Source: Dyadobacter sp. MSC1_007 (GTDB lineage: Bacteria; Bacteroidota; Bacteroidia; Cytophagales; Spirosomataceae). From it: a DNA stretch of 64,000 nt. The notes under the pieces are model-generated. The model had not been told where the DNA came from, made no database searches, and saw nothing but the letters and a program-made list of their open reading frames with translations. The position numbers and the translations under genes are program-made. Within the stretch, counting starts at the first letter, position 1; the number at the start of each line of letters is the position of its first letter. Positions 29,484 through 37,963 of this stretch are shown one piece after another. The stretch spans positions 558,001-622,000 of the forward strand of contig NZ_JAMOZL010000002.1 of assembly GCF_023667495.1 (NCBI RefSeq). Direction: 5' to 3'.

Positions 29484-30908
29484 ATGAAAAACCTCGTTCA
29501 CATTCTGTTCATTCTCCTGGCTGTTCAATGTTTTGGACAAAAGAAAAAAGAAGCTGTATCCTCCCAAAAGACCGATTTCTTCATTCCCATCACACCCGAC
29601 AAATGGGCGTTCGAGGAGGGGAAGGTAACTTTTGAAGAGTACAAGGGCGTGAAGGCGATGAAGCTCGTACCAAGGTCCGGCCAGGTGGTCCTGAAAGACG
29701 TAGTTTTCAGGGACGGGACCATCGAATTTGACATCGAACCCTCGGCAGCTGAGTTTGCCGAATCCATTTATTTTCATCGGAAGGACGTTAAGGAACAGGA
29801 GATTGTGTACCTGCGTATGTCGAGAGTGGGAAATCCGCTCGCCAACCAGGGTATTCAGTATTGTCCTTATTTCGATGGTATCAATATGTGGGATATGTAT
29901 CCCGAATACCAGGCACCCGCGATGGCGAAAGCCGGTGAATGGAACCACATGAAGCTGATCATTTCGGGCAAGAGGCTGCAAGTTTTCCTCAATAATGCAC
30001 CCAAAGCGGTACTTGACATCCCCGAACTTCAGGGCTCACTCGGCGAAGGTAGCATTGCTTTCGAAGGTGCGTCTTATATTGCCAATGTGCAGGTGAAGCC
30101 CGGCGAAGTGGACGGTCTGAGTCCGCTTGCATTGCCGGACATTACGGATCACGATGGACTTTACCTGAGAGAATGGGCTTCCAGCGCGTCCATTGACCTT
30201 CCGGTAGGCAGTGAACCAGCTTATCAAAACCAGCCAAAGCCGGAATTGTTTACAGACAGCATTGCCGCCGAACGCGGAGGTTTTGTGAACCTGACCCGCA
30301 AACATGGCGGCAACAAAACGAGGAAGCTCATTTGGCTGAGAACCAAGATCACGGCGAAGGAAGCCGTAAAAGTGGGGCTGCAACTCGGTTATAGCGATGA
30401 GATATGGGTGTTTTTGAATAACCAGATGATCTTTGCCGACAAGAATCTCTTTCAGCAAAATATGAAACGGTACCCGGATGGAAGGCTTTCGATCCAAAAC
30501 GGGAACGTCCGGCTCAACCTCAATCAGGGTGAAAACGACTTGCTCATCGGCGTTGCCAATGATTTTTACGGCTGGGGGATGATGGCGAGGCTCGAATATG
30601 GTGAGGCGATCACCGAAACCGGTAATGTTGCCGGTATTGTTGGTCTGGCAAAAGAGATCGCCACCATGAACCTCGAACCCTATCTCGGAACTTACAGCAA
30701 TCCGCAGGTGCAGTTCAAATTCACATTTGCCAAAAAAGGGAATGTACTTACCGCCCAGGCCACCGGTCAGGAACCGGGCGAATTACAAGCCAACGGCAGG
30801 CATTCCTTCGCGCTTCCAGCCGCATCGGTCCTGTTCGAATTCAAACCAGCGGATAAAAAAGTGATACTGAGGCAAGGAAGTGAAAGCAGGGAGTTTGTGA
30901 AGGAGTAG
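29484..30908 (+). CDS. Secreted lectin-fold (LamG/DUF1080-like) protein
   Basis: The 474-residue protein has a signal peptide ending VQCFGQ. Residues about 30-205 look like a concanavalin-type jelly roll: GTIEFDIEPS, ESIYFHRKD, GEWNHMKLIISGKRLQVFLNN and GSIAFEGASYIANVQV, as in DUF1080/LamG proteins. A second beta domain (about 220-380) follows. The tail (LEPYLGTYSNPQVQFKFTFAKKGNVLTAQATGQ) resembles the DUF3471-type domain found after serine hydrolases. No catalytic residues are evident, so it may bind carbohydrate. It has its own terminator. Confidence 0.7.
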   Translation: MKNLVHILFILLAVQCFGQKKKEAVSSQKTDFFIPITPDKWAFEEGKVTFEEYKGVKAMKLVPRSGQVVLKDVVFRDGTIEFDIEPSAAEFAESIYFHRKDVKEQEIVYLRMSRVGNPLANQGIQYCPYFDGINMWDMYPEYQAPAMAKAGEWNHMKLIISGKRLQVFLNNAPKAVLDIPELQGSLGEGSIAFEGASYIANVQVKPGEVDGLSPLALPDITDHDGLYLREWASSASIDLPVGSEPAYQNQPKPELFTDSIAAERGGFVNLTRKHGGNKTRKLIWLRTKITAKEAVKVGLQLGYSDEIWVFLNNQMIFADKNLFQQNMKRYPDGRLSIQNGNVRLNLNQGENDLLIGVANDFYGWGMMARLEYGEAITETGNVAGIVGLAKEIATMNLEPYLGTYSNPQVQFKFTFAKKGNVLTAQATGQEPGELQANGRHSFALPAASVLFEFKPADKKVILRQGSESREFVKE

Positions 30909-30940
30909 GCACCATTTTATTGCACAGCCTCATCACCGTT

Positions 30941-30981
30941 CAGGCTCTGAATGCCCTCGTGGCATTTTGAGCCTGATTTTA
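30941..30981 (+). terminator. Rho-independent terminator after the lectin-fold gene
   Basis: The outer stem TCAGGCTC (30941-30948) pairs with GAGCCTGA (30970-30977); an inner stem AATGCC/GGCATT continues it; TTTT follows. It separates the gene from the toxin-antitoxin pair. Confidence 0.85.
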
Positions 30982-30996
30982 GTTAAGAAATGTGCT

Positions 30997-31004
30997 ATAT
31001 TTGG
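30997..31004 (+). promoter_or_regulatory. -7 element of the toxin-antitoxin operon (TATATTTG)
   Basis: An exact TAnnTTTG match; only CTG is found at the -33 position (30974-30976, 20 bp spacer). Transcription would start near 31010, after the ATG at 30992, so the antitoxin start is set at 31022. Confidence 0.55.
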
Positions 31005-31021
31005 TTAAAAGACGTATTGTT

Positions 31022-31225
31022 ATGGTGGTAGAGCAACAAAATGAAGATTTGGTAATACGGGTAAGTCGCCCGATTGATATGCGCGCGGCTCAAAAGCTGT
31101 TGGATTACTTTAACCTGATGGAATCTATTTCCAAAAATCAGGGGACAGAAGAACAGGCGACTGAATTGGCCCGCGAGGTCAATAAAAATTGGTGGGCTGC
31201 AAACAGGAGCCGCTTTATTAAATGA
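31022..31225 (+). CDS. Putative antitoxin of a PIN-toxin pair
   Basis: A 67-residue protein starting at ATG 31022: an N-terminal beta segment (EDLVIRVSRPID), a helix (AAQKLLDYFNLMESIS) and a charged C-terminal helix (EQATELAREVNKNWWAANRSRFIK) that could wrap the toxin. It resembles the small partners encoded before PIN proteins in Bacteroidota. Its stop overlaps the toxin start (ATGA). It may also repress the operon, though no clear DNA-binding motif is seen. Confidence 0.7.
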   Translation: MVVEQQNEDLVIRVSRPIDMRAAQKLLDYFNLMESISKNQGTEEQATELAREVNKNWWAANRSRFIK

Positions 31226-31656
31226 TCGTCGTCGTTGATATGAATATCCTGTTCAGCGCGGTTATTACGCCAGATAACAGGATAGGTGAGGTAATTGCAC
31301 ATCCAGCGGCACCTTTTGAAAAAATATCCTGCTACTATGCTTTTATAGAGATGTTTAAGCACCAGCCTAAAATTATGAAGCTGGCAAAAAGGCCGGAAAA
31401 TGAGGTTTTAGATATTCTATACACCGTCTTGCGCCACATAGAGTTCTATAATGAGACTATCATTGAACAGCGTCATTGGGAAGAGGCTGAGCGTCTTACG
31501 ATTGGCATCGATGCGCTTGATATTAGTTATGTTGCCCTGGCCCTTCAAACAGATGCCTGGCTATGGACTGGCGACAAAAAACTAGTGACGCATCTTCATA
31601 AAATGGGCTTTCCGCGCACCATTACAACAGGCGACCTGTTTGAAAAGCTGGTTTAA
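31222..31656 (+). CDS. PIN-domain ribonuclease toxin (VapC-like)
   Basis: A 144-residue PIN protein. The acidic site is present: Asp6 (VVVDMN), Glu43 (FIEMF), Asp97/Asp100 (GIDALDISYVALAL) and Asp118 (WTGDKKL). Family members cleave tRNA or rRNA when free of antitoxin. The length fits VapC (130-150). It is translationally coupled to the antitoxin by a 4-base overlap. Confidence 0.88.
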   Translation: MIVVVDMNILFSAVITPDNRIGEVIAHPAAPFEKISCYYAFIEMFKHQPKIMKLAKRPENEVLDILYTVLRHIEFYNETIIEQRHWEEAERLTIGIDALDISYVALALQTDAWLWTGDKKLVTHLHKMGFPRTITTGDLFEKLV

Positions 31657-31766
31657 CAGTCTAATTAGCGACTTTTCTCGTCTTCGGGAGGAGTAGCAAT
31701 TTCGATTACGTGCTTCACATCGAAAAAACTACCGGTAACAAAAGTTTTTTATTTAAAGTAAACACG

Positions 31767-34433
31767 TCATTTTTTAACCGCCTTAATATGCTCGGCCACA
31801 TTGAGCATCGTATCCACATAAATATCTTTTTCATTCTCCTTAATATAGCGGATCAGTGCGCGATGTGCTTCGGTTGAAACATTGAGGTTGTGTTCACCGC
31901 CTACGCCGTGGAAAAGGAAAACCAATAGCTTGCCGCTTGACTGTGCCTGTTTCACGAGCGCGATCATTTCTTCGGCCGTCACATCCGCCATGCTGTAACA
32001 GTCGATATCCATCAGGTTTTGCTCGTTCAGCGCGTGCATTTCGTGCCTTACTGCACGGGCGGCTACAAATTCGTTGGAAAGTGTATGGATGAATTCGCCT
32101 TCGGCCACTTTTTTATGTCCGCAAGTGAAAGCAAAAGTCCGCTTATCCTGGCCGTCGATTGCTTTCAGGTAGGCATTACACATCCTGATCTCCTCCTGCA
32201 TTTTGCTAAGGCTGTATTTGCTCATGTCGCGCTCCGGTTTCACCCAGCCCATACCGGGGCCGGTGGCGTCGCAGGGGTGGTAAATGGTGTGATTTCCGAG
32301 TTCGTGGCCATTCGCTGCGGCGGAACGCCAGTCTTTAATGCGGTTACGGGCGGCATCGGAGGAGGCGGTCAGGTAAAATGTGCCTTTCAGGTTCAGCGAA
32401 TCGAGGGCGGGAACGACGTTATCCAGGTGCACATTCAGGGCATCATCATAGGTAAGTACCACCGCACATTTTTTGCCTTTCCAGGGTTTGGTATCATCAG
32501 TATTTTCGACATCCGTCCGGAATGGCGAGGCCGGCAATCCTGCCGAATTGTAAAAATTGACGCCTTCGGGATTGTCCTGCCACGCGTAACGCACATATCG
32601 CGGAGTTTTGACGGCGTCGCTCGACACAGTAACCTGGTCTTTTCCAACGACCTCGGCTTTCGCCCAGACGAATTTTTTGTCATAATCCGCCACAGCAAAC
32701 CAGCGAAGCGCTTCGCCATCTTTTGAAGTGATCCCATCGGCCACATGGTCAAATGTGAGGTGGATTTTGCCATTTTCAATGTGGTGGGATTTCAATATCG
32801 GTCCGGAATAAACGACGTCGTGCTCACCATAAGCCAGATTTCGTGCCGAAAGGGCAAGCCGCTTGCCAATGTCTTTCTTGCCAAGCGGATGAATGTCATT
32901 CCATTCGCCGAGGTCGATCGTGACGGTAACAGCGGTGTTAGGCAATGTGAGCGCCTTGTTTTGAGCTTCTCGCAGCAATGCAATGTTACTTTCCGCGGGA
33001 GAATAGTCAATATCCTGAAAGTTGGGCAGTTGCGCCACCAGGAAAGGCAGCTTATCGTTGTTCCAATGCGTCCGCCAATCTTTGATCAGCGCAGGCAGCA
33101 ATGCATTATAAGGCGCAGGTTTGGTTGTATTGGTTTCGCCCTGATACCATACAAATCCTTTCAGCTTCATCGGCAAAATGGGAGCGATCATGGCATTGTA
33201 CAAAGCTGTCGGCTGATCCTGGCGCACGAGCCAGGCGACTTCCGGTATTGCGGATGTTGTAGGCGGATATACCTGGCCGACTTTGTATTGCCACGTTCCT
33301 TTCAGATCCATTTCTTGTCCGTCAACGGTCATGAAATAAGGCTTATCAGGCACAAAACCTCCTTTTTCGCTTTGATTGGTGACCCTGATCACAAAAGTAT
33401 TTTTGCCCGCTTTGAGCAGATCGGCCGGGATTTCGTACCGGCGCGGCGGATACTGGTAGGTGATATTGCCAATCTTTTTACCATTGACATACATTTCATC
33501 GGCATCCACGATCCGGCCCATGAAGAGCTTAACAGGCTTTCCGACCCAGTTTTGGGGTATTTCAAACGTCCTTCTGAACCAGACAACGCCGTTCAGGTCT
33601 TTCAGTCCCTGATCTTCCCAATAGCCGGGGACATTGAAATTCCGCCAGCCTTTCGGCTCGTAACTTTCGGCCTCCCAGTGCTCCTTTCTTCCCAAATCGG
33701 CCGACTGATCTATGGAATGAACAATGGGTCGCTTGCTGGCCGCATTGACAAAGTTGGTATCCTTATTTTGGACAATTGTCTTCTGAATTTGGTCGAAATC
33801 TTTATAGCCGCCCTCACTGATCCACGCTTCAATGGGCGTTCCACCAACGGAACTGTTAATAATGCCAATAGGCACTTTGTATTTGTCATAAATATCGCGG
33901 GCAAAAAAGTAGCTCACTGCACCGAAACTGAGAATATCCTTTGCAATGGCCGTCTTCCATTCTCCTTTCGGGAAGTCTTTTGCCGGACCATCAAGATTGG
34001 TTAGCGTTGGTACGAAGAAATTACGGATATCCGGATAATTGGCCGAAACGATGTCATCGGGATAGCGCTCCTTGACCCGCTCCATATTGATTACCATGTT
34101 GCTCTGTCCGCTGCAAAGCCACACATCGCCCATTGCGATATTTCGGATGCGGACTTCGTTTTTTCCTTTCAAAACCAATTCGTGCCCTGTACCGGCAGCA
34201 TGGGACGGCAGCTGTATCGCCCATTTACCATCCCGAGAAGTGGTGGTATTGTAAGTTTTTTGGTCAAATGTAGCCTTGATCTTTTCCCCTGGCGAAGCCC
34301 AGCCCCATATTTGAATGGGCTGGTCCCGCTGCAAAACCATATTATCGGAAATGAGTTTGGGCAGACGGATTTGCGCGTTCAGCGGACTGACAATGCAAAA
34401 GCAAAGAATGAGCGCGTATTTGAGAATTTTCAT
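31767..34433 (-). CDS. Fused carbohydrate acetylesterase (SGNH, sialate O-acetylesterase/CE20-like) and NodB polysaccharide deacetylase (CE4-like)
   Basis: The 888-residue protein has a signal peptide (1-20) and then an SGNH esterase: GQSNM with nucleophile Ser111, WYQGETN (about 429) and the Asp513-Ile-His515 pair in EWNDIHP. A beta-galactosidase-type jelly roll (about 250-395) is inserted in it, the plan of CE20 xyloglucan acetylesterases. After a linker the second domain (about 650-888) is NodB-type: TYDD (Asp663/Asp664) and His715/His719 in HTIYHP as metal ligands. It should remove O-acetyl groups, and possibly N- or O-acetyl groups via the second site. It ends the SusCD operon and its start overlaps the FG-GAP gene (ATGA). 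Confidence 0.88.
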   Translation of the reverse strand: MKILKYALILCFCIVSPLNAQIRLPKLISDNMVLQRDQPIQIWGWASPGEKIKATFDQKTYNTTTSRDGKWAIQLPSHAAGTGHELVLKGKNEVRIRNIAMGDVWLCSGQSNMVINMERVKERYPDDIVSANYPDIRNFFVPTLTNLDGPAKDFPKGEWKTAIAKDILSFGAVSYFFARDIYDKYKVPIGIINSSVGGTPIEAWISEGGYKDFDQIQKTIVQNKDTNFVNAASKRPIVHSIDQSADLGRKEHWEAESYEPKGWRNFNVPGYWEDQGLKDLNGVVWFRRTFEIPQNWVGKPVKLFMGRIVDADEMYVNGKKIGNITYQYPPRRYEIPADLLKAGKNTFVIRVTNQSEKGGFVPDKPYFMTVDGQEMDLKGTWQYKVGQVYPPTTSAIPEVAWLVRQDQPTALYNAMIAPILPMKLKGFVWYQGETNTTKPAPYNALLPALIKDWRTHWNNDKLPFLVAQLPNFQDIDYSPAESNIALLREAQNKALTLPNTAVTVTIDLGEWNDIHPLGKKDIGKRLALSARNLAYGEHDVVYSGPILKSHHIENGKIHLTFDHVADGITSKDGEALRWFAVADYDKKFVWAKAEVVGKDQVTVSSDAVKTPRYVRYAWQDNPEGVNFYNSAGLPASPFRTDVENTDDTKPWKGKKCAVVLTYDDALNVHLDNVVPALDSLNLKGTFYLTASSDAARNRIKDWRSAAANGHELGNHTIYHPCDATGPGMGWVKPERDMSKYSLSKMQEEIRMCNAYLKAIDGQDKRTFAFTCGHKKVAEGEFIHTLSNEFVAARAVRHEMHALNEQNLMDIDCYSMADVTAEEMIALVKQAQSSGKLLVFLFHGVGGEHNLNVSTEAHRALIRYIKENEKDIYVDTMLNVAEHIKAVKK

Positions 34434-37400
34434 CGGGTAATCGGGTCCCTTTGGTTGATACGGTGAATAATAATGCCTTTTGAATGCACTGCCGTCAGCA
34501 GCAATTGTCCGTGCTTGGCATGGCGGATAGGCACGGACGCGCGGGCGTCGCCGCAGATAAGTAAGCCGCTTTTACCCGGACTTTGAGGTGCGAAGCCTCC
34601 TTTGCCATTTCCAAGCAGCAGCAAGCCGGTCGACGCATCCTGCCTGCCCATATTTACTTCATTAGGAAAGAAATTTCCGGTCAGGACCACGTCGGGGTTG
34701 CGGTCTGCATTCACATCGGTTACCACAATCCCAAAAACCGGCGCGACCTGTGCTTCCACAGGCAATGCCGAGACTTTGAACCGGCCATTACCTTGGTTTT
34801 CAATGTATGCGCTTTGCAGGTAAGTGGCCTGAGCGGTATAGGCACCGTTTTTCTCCTCCGCCGTGAGCAAGTCGTCGAAAGTGGTTTTGGCGTAATCGAT
34901 ATAATGCGGAAATTTTCTTCTGAATTGGATCACCTGTTGGTTCAGCGCGTCGCGCGGGACGCTCGGGTACGAGACGCCCTGCATGTAGTAACCCATTAAA
35001 GGATCGAAAGTACCGTCGTTATTGAAATCCTTCGCAATCATTCGTATTGGTTCCTTCGCCGATGCGCGGTAAAGCGTGTTGACGCCCTCATTTCCGGCTA
35101 TAAAATCCACATCGCCATCCCGGTCAAAGTCTCCGGCCGCCAAACTGTTCCACCATCCCGCATAAGGGGCAAGGTTGTTTTTGGTAGATTCTGCTTCTAA
35201 AAATTTCTTTTTTCGGTTCGTGAATATGCGTATGGGCATCCATTCGCCGGCTATGACCAGATCATCCAGACCGTCTTTATCGGTATCGGCCCATATTGCG
35301 GTGCAAACCATGCCTGCCGACAAAAGTGCCGGACAATAAGTCTTAGTAACATCCGTAAAATGTGCTTTCCCGACTTTGGAATCGTTGCGCAACAGGTAAC
35401 TGCGTGCGGGTAGGGGGTATCTACCGGGGATCATCCGGCCGCCGATAAAGATGTCAGCATCGCCGTCTTTATCAAAATCATTGGAAACCACACACGAACC
35501 GCTGACCGAAATCGCAGGCAATGCACCGGAAGGAGACAAGGCGAAGTTGCCTTTTCCGTCATTCAAATAGAGCTGTACCTGGTAAAAATCCGAATCGCTT
35601 TCCGGGCGTTCGTTACCGCCGTTCACGATGATGAGATCTTTGTCCTGATCGCCGTCCGCATCGAGAAATGTCGCCGAAATGTTTTCGTGCAGTGAATCTG
35701 AGGCGATTATCCTTTTTGAAAAACCACCCGACGACTGTTGCAAATAAATGCAAGGTTTCCCTTTCTGATAGCTTGATCCTGCAAAGAAATCGTCCATCCC
35801 GTCGCCGTTCGCATCGCCTACTGCAATGGCGAATCCGCCTTTGGATAGCATTTTATGCAATGCCGCGGTTTGTTTGAAATCAATGAAACCCGATTTTTTG
35901 TGCCGGTAGTCGATGTTTAAATCATCAGTAAGATTTGTAAAGTAAGGTTCATCGGGCATTTCAGCTGCTTTCGGGCTATCGGTTTTTGCATTTTTTTGCT
36001 CTAAAACCAGCCGCTGGTTCGCTGCAACTTTGTATTGTTTCTGAGACTTCCCGCCAGGCCACGTTACCTGCAAACTATCAATCATTTTTGCATTGCCTAA
36101 CCCGAAATGAATGCCCGCATCGACGGAAGACAAAAACCCGCGTGCAACGTACATTTCGGCATACTGCGTTTGCTTTCCCTGCCAGATCGTAACAGTTGCC
36201 CCAACGCCCGCCAGGTTGCCTTTTTCGCCTTTGAATGTAATGGAAAGGTAATTAGCGCCTGTTTTTTCACGGCTTTGGTTTTGGTAAATAAATGGTTCCG
36301 AGTCGATATTGTTGACTACCAAATCCAGGTCGCCATCTCCGTCGAGATCCGCATAAGCCGCTCCATTTGAATAGGATAGTTCGTCGAGCCCCCAGGTTTT
36401 AGATGTGTTTTCAAAAGTGAGGTTTCCGGCATTCTTATATGCATAGTTCGCCGTCTTCACCTCGGGCACTTTTTGTATCAGTTCCAATGCATTTTGCTGC
36501 TTGAAATTATTGGTACCAAAACTGGAAAAATCTTCCTTGAACTGAATGAAATCCCGGTCGGTCACGTCGCGGCGGTAGCCATTTGTGATAAAAATATCTT
36601 TTAAACCATCATTATCATAATCGGCGATCAGCGGCGCCCAACTCCAATCCGTTTTGGCAATGCCCGCCACCAGCCCGATTTCGGAAAATAGCGGTGTCGT
36701 GGAGCCATTTGCAGTCGAAACCGCCCCCAGGTTCAGTTGGAGCATATTGCGCATGTATTGCAACTGGTAGCCATATTGTTCCGAAATACTCATTTCCTTC
36801 CGGTCGTAATCCTGTCCGGCCAGCATTTTCTTTTGCCTCAGATTGTCTTCCGGCAGCATGTCGAGCTGGAATATATCGGGATAGGTATCATTGTTAATGT
36901 CAGCAATGTCGACGCCCATTCCGAACAAGCTCGTATGCGCCGTCGCTTCCTTGATCACATTTTGAAAAAGCGGTTTTGCATTGTTCTGCTTACCGGCATT
37001 GAGGTACAGCATATCGCTGCTGATGAAGTCGTTGGAACAATAAATATCCGGGTAGCCGTCCTTATTGAGGTCACTAATGGCCAGTCCCAACCCAAGCCCC
37101 TCGAACCTGACACCCGCTTCTTTTGAAACATTGGTATACTTCGGAAGGCCATTTGCGCCTTTACCTTCATTGATATAAAACCGGCCGGTACTCGGGTAGG
37201 AGCCGTCATCGTAGGTTTTTCGGATAAAATTAGGGTTCTGCAGGTCCGGTGCGGTGTTCATCAAGTAGGCATCGAGGTCGCCATCCAGGTCCGCGTCGAA
37301 AAACGCTGTTTGGGTTGTAAATGAATTGTCGTTCAGTCCGTAATCTCTGGCCAGCTCTTTGAACACGGGGATGCCATCTGCACCATGCCCCTGGTTTACG

Positions 37401-37963
37401 AAAAGGAGGTTTTCAGAATCCGGCATTTTGACGTGCCTGGCCACGCTGATGTAAATATCGAGCAGCCCATCCTGGTTAATATCGACCATCGATATACCAC
37501 TGCACCACCGGTTCGTTGTCACGCCCGACTTGTCAGTCACGTCTTCAAATGCCCATTGATTGGCAGCCGTGTCTATTTTGCTGAGATATAGCCGACTGCT
37601 CACCTGGTTGCCGCCCATGAAGATATCCGGTTTGCCATCTCCATTCACATCGCCGATCCCAACACCGCCGCCATTGTAAAAATTAGTAAATGTGAATGGA
37701 TTGATGGAGTCATTTGGTAAAAGTTTGTTGATGAAGTTTACATGGGTTTCGCCCGGGTCACGGGAAATGAAAAGCGTTTCTGTTTCGGTTTTGCAGGAAA
37801 AAATAAAACCAAGCGCCGTAATGCAAGCAATGACACCGGCTGCGAACCGGTGCCATTGATGTTCTTCACTATGTTTTGCCGGATTAATAACCGGGATTCT
37901 GATCTCCTGTCTCAATTTTTGCGTTGTTATCGACTTCCTGTTGTGGAATAGGCAGCAGCTCAT
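34430..37963 (-). CDS. FG-GAP/VCBS repeat lipoprotein with ASPIC/UnbV domain (CRTAC1-like)
   Basis: A roughly 1177-residue surface protein with many FG-GAP/VCBS repeats of the calcium-binding type (GIGDVNGDGKPDIFMGG, AYADLDGDGDLDLVVNN, VVSNDFDKDGDADIFIGG, KDFNNDGTFDPLMGY) and an ASPIC/UnbV segment (LQVTWPGGKSQ) near residue 650. A hydrophobic stretch with lipobox ending at about Cys57 indicates a lipoprotein. The annotated ATG at 37963 lies 80 bp inside susD and adds 37 odd residues before the signal; no in-frame ATG lies closer, so a non-ATG start is likely. Such proteins often accompany SusCD in hemicellulose loci, perhaps as glycan binders. Confidence 0.85.
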   Translation of the reverse strand: MSCCLFHNRKSITTQKLRQEIRIPVINPAKHSEEHQWHRFAAGVIACITALGFIFSCKTETETLFISRDPGETHVNFINKLLPNDSINPFTFTNFYNGGGVGIGDVNGDGKPDIFMGGNQVSSRLYLSKIDTAANQWAFEDVTDKSGVTTNRWCSGISMVDINQDGLLDIYISVARHVKMPDSENLLFVNQGHGADGIPVFKELARDYGLNDNSFTTQTAFFDADLDGDLDAYLMNTAPDLQNPNFIRKTYDDGSYPSTGRFYINEGKGANGLPKYTNVSKEAGVRFEGLGLGLAISDLNKDGYPDIYCSNDFISSDMLYLNAGKQNNAKPLFQNVIKEATAHTSLFGMGVDIADINNDTYPDIFQLDMLPEDNLRQKKMLAGQDYDRKEMSISEQYGYQLQYMRNMLQLNLGAVSTANGSTTPLFSEIGLVAGIAKTDWSWAPLIADYDNDGLKDIFITNGYRRDVTDRDFIQFKEDFSSFGTNNFKQQNALELIQKVPEVKTANYAYKNAGNLTFENTSKTWGLDELSYSNGAAYADLDGDGDLDLVVNNIDSEPFIYQNQSREKTGANYLSITFKGEKGNLAGVGATVTIWQGKQTQYAEMYVARGFLSSVDAGIHFGLGNAKMIDSLQVTWPGGKSQKQYKVAANQRLVLEQKNAKTDSPKAAEMPDEPYFTNLTDDLNIDYRHKKSGFIDFKQTAALHKMLSKGGFAIAVGDANGDGMDDFFAGSSYQKGKPCIYLQQSSGGFSKRIIASDSLHENISATFLDADGDQDKDLIIVNGGNERPESDSDFYQVQLYLNDGKGNFALSPSGALPAISVSGSCVVSNDFDKDGDADIFIGGRMIPGRYPLPARSYLLRNDSKVGKAHFTDVTKTYCPALLSAGMVCTAIWADTDKDGLDDLVIAGEWMPIRIFTNRKKKFLEAESTKNNLAPYAGWWNSLAAGDFDRDGDVDFIAGNEGVNTLYRASAKEPIRMIAKDFNNDGTFDPLMGYYMQGVSYPSVPRDALNQQVIQFRRKFPHYIDYAKTTFDDLLTAEEKNGAYTAQATYLQSAYIENQGNGRFKVSALPVEAQVAPVFGIVVTDVNADRNPDVVLTGNFFPNEVNMGRQDASTGLLLLGNGKGGFAPQSPGKSGLLICGDARASVPIRHAKHGQLLLTAVHSKGIIIHRINQRDPITR

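Noticed and set aside
32745..34004. 419-codon plus-strand frame
   Set aside because: Antisense to the fused esterase/deacetylase, with no recognisable motif; a shadow of its third-position composition.
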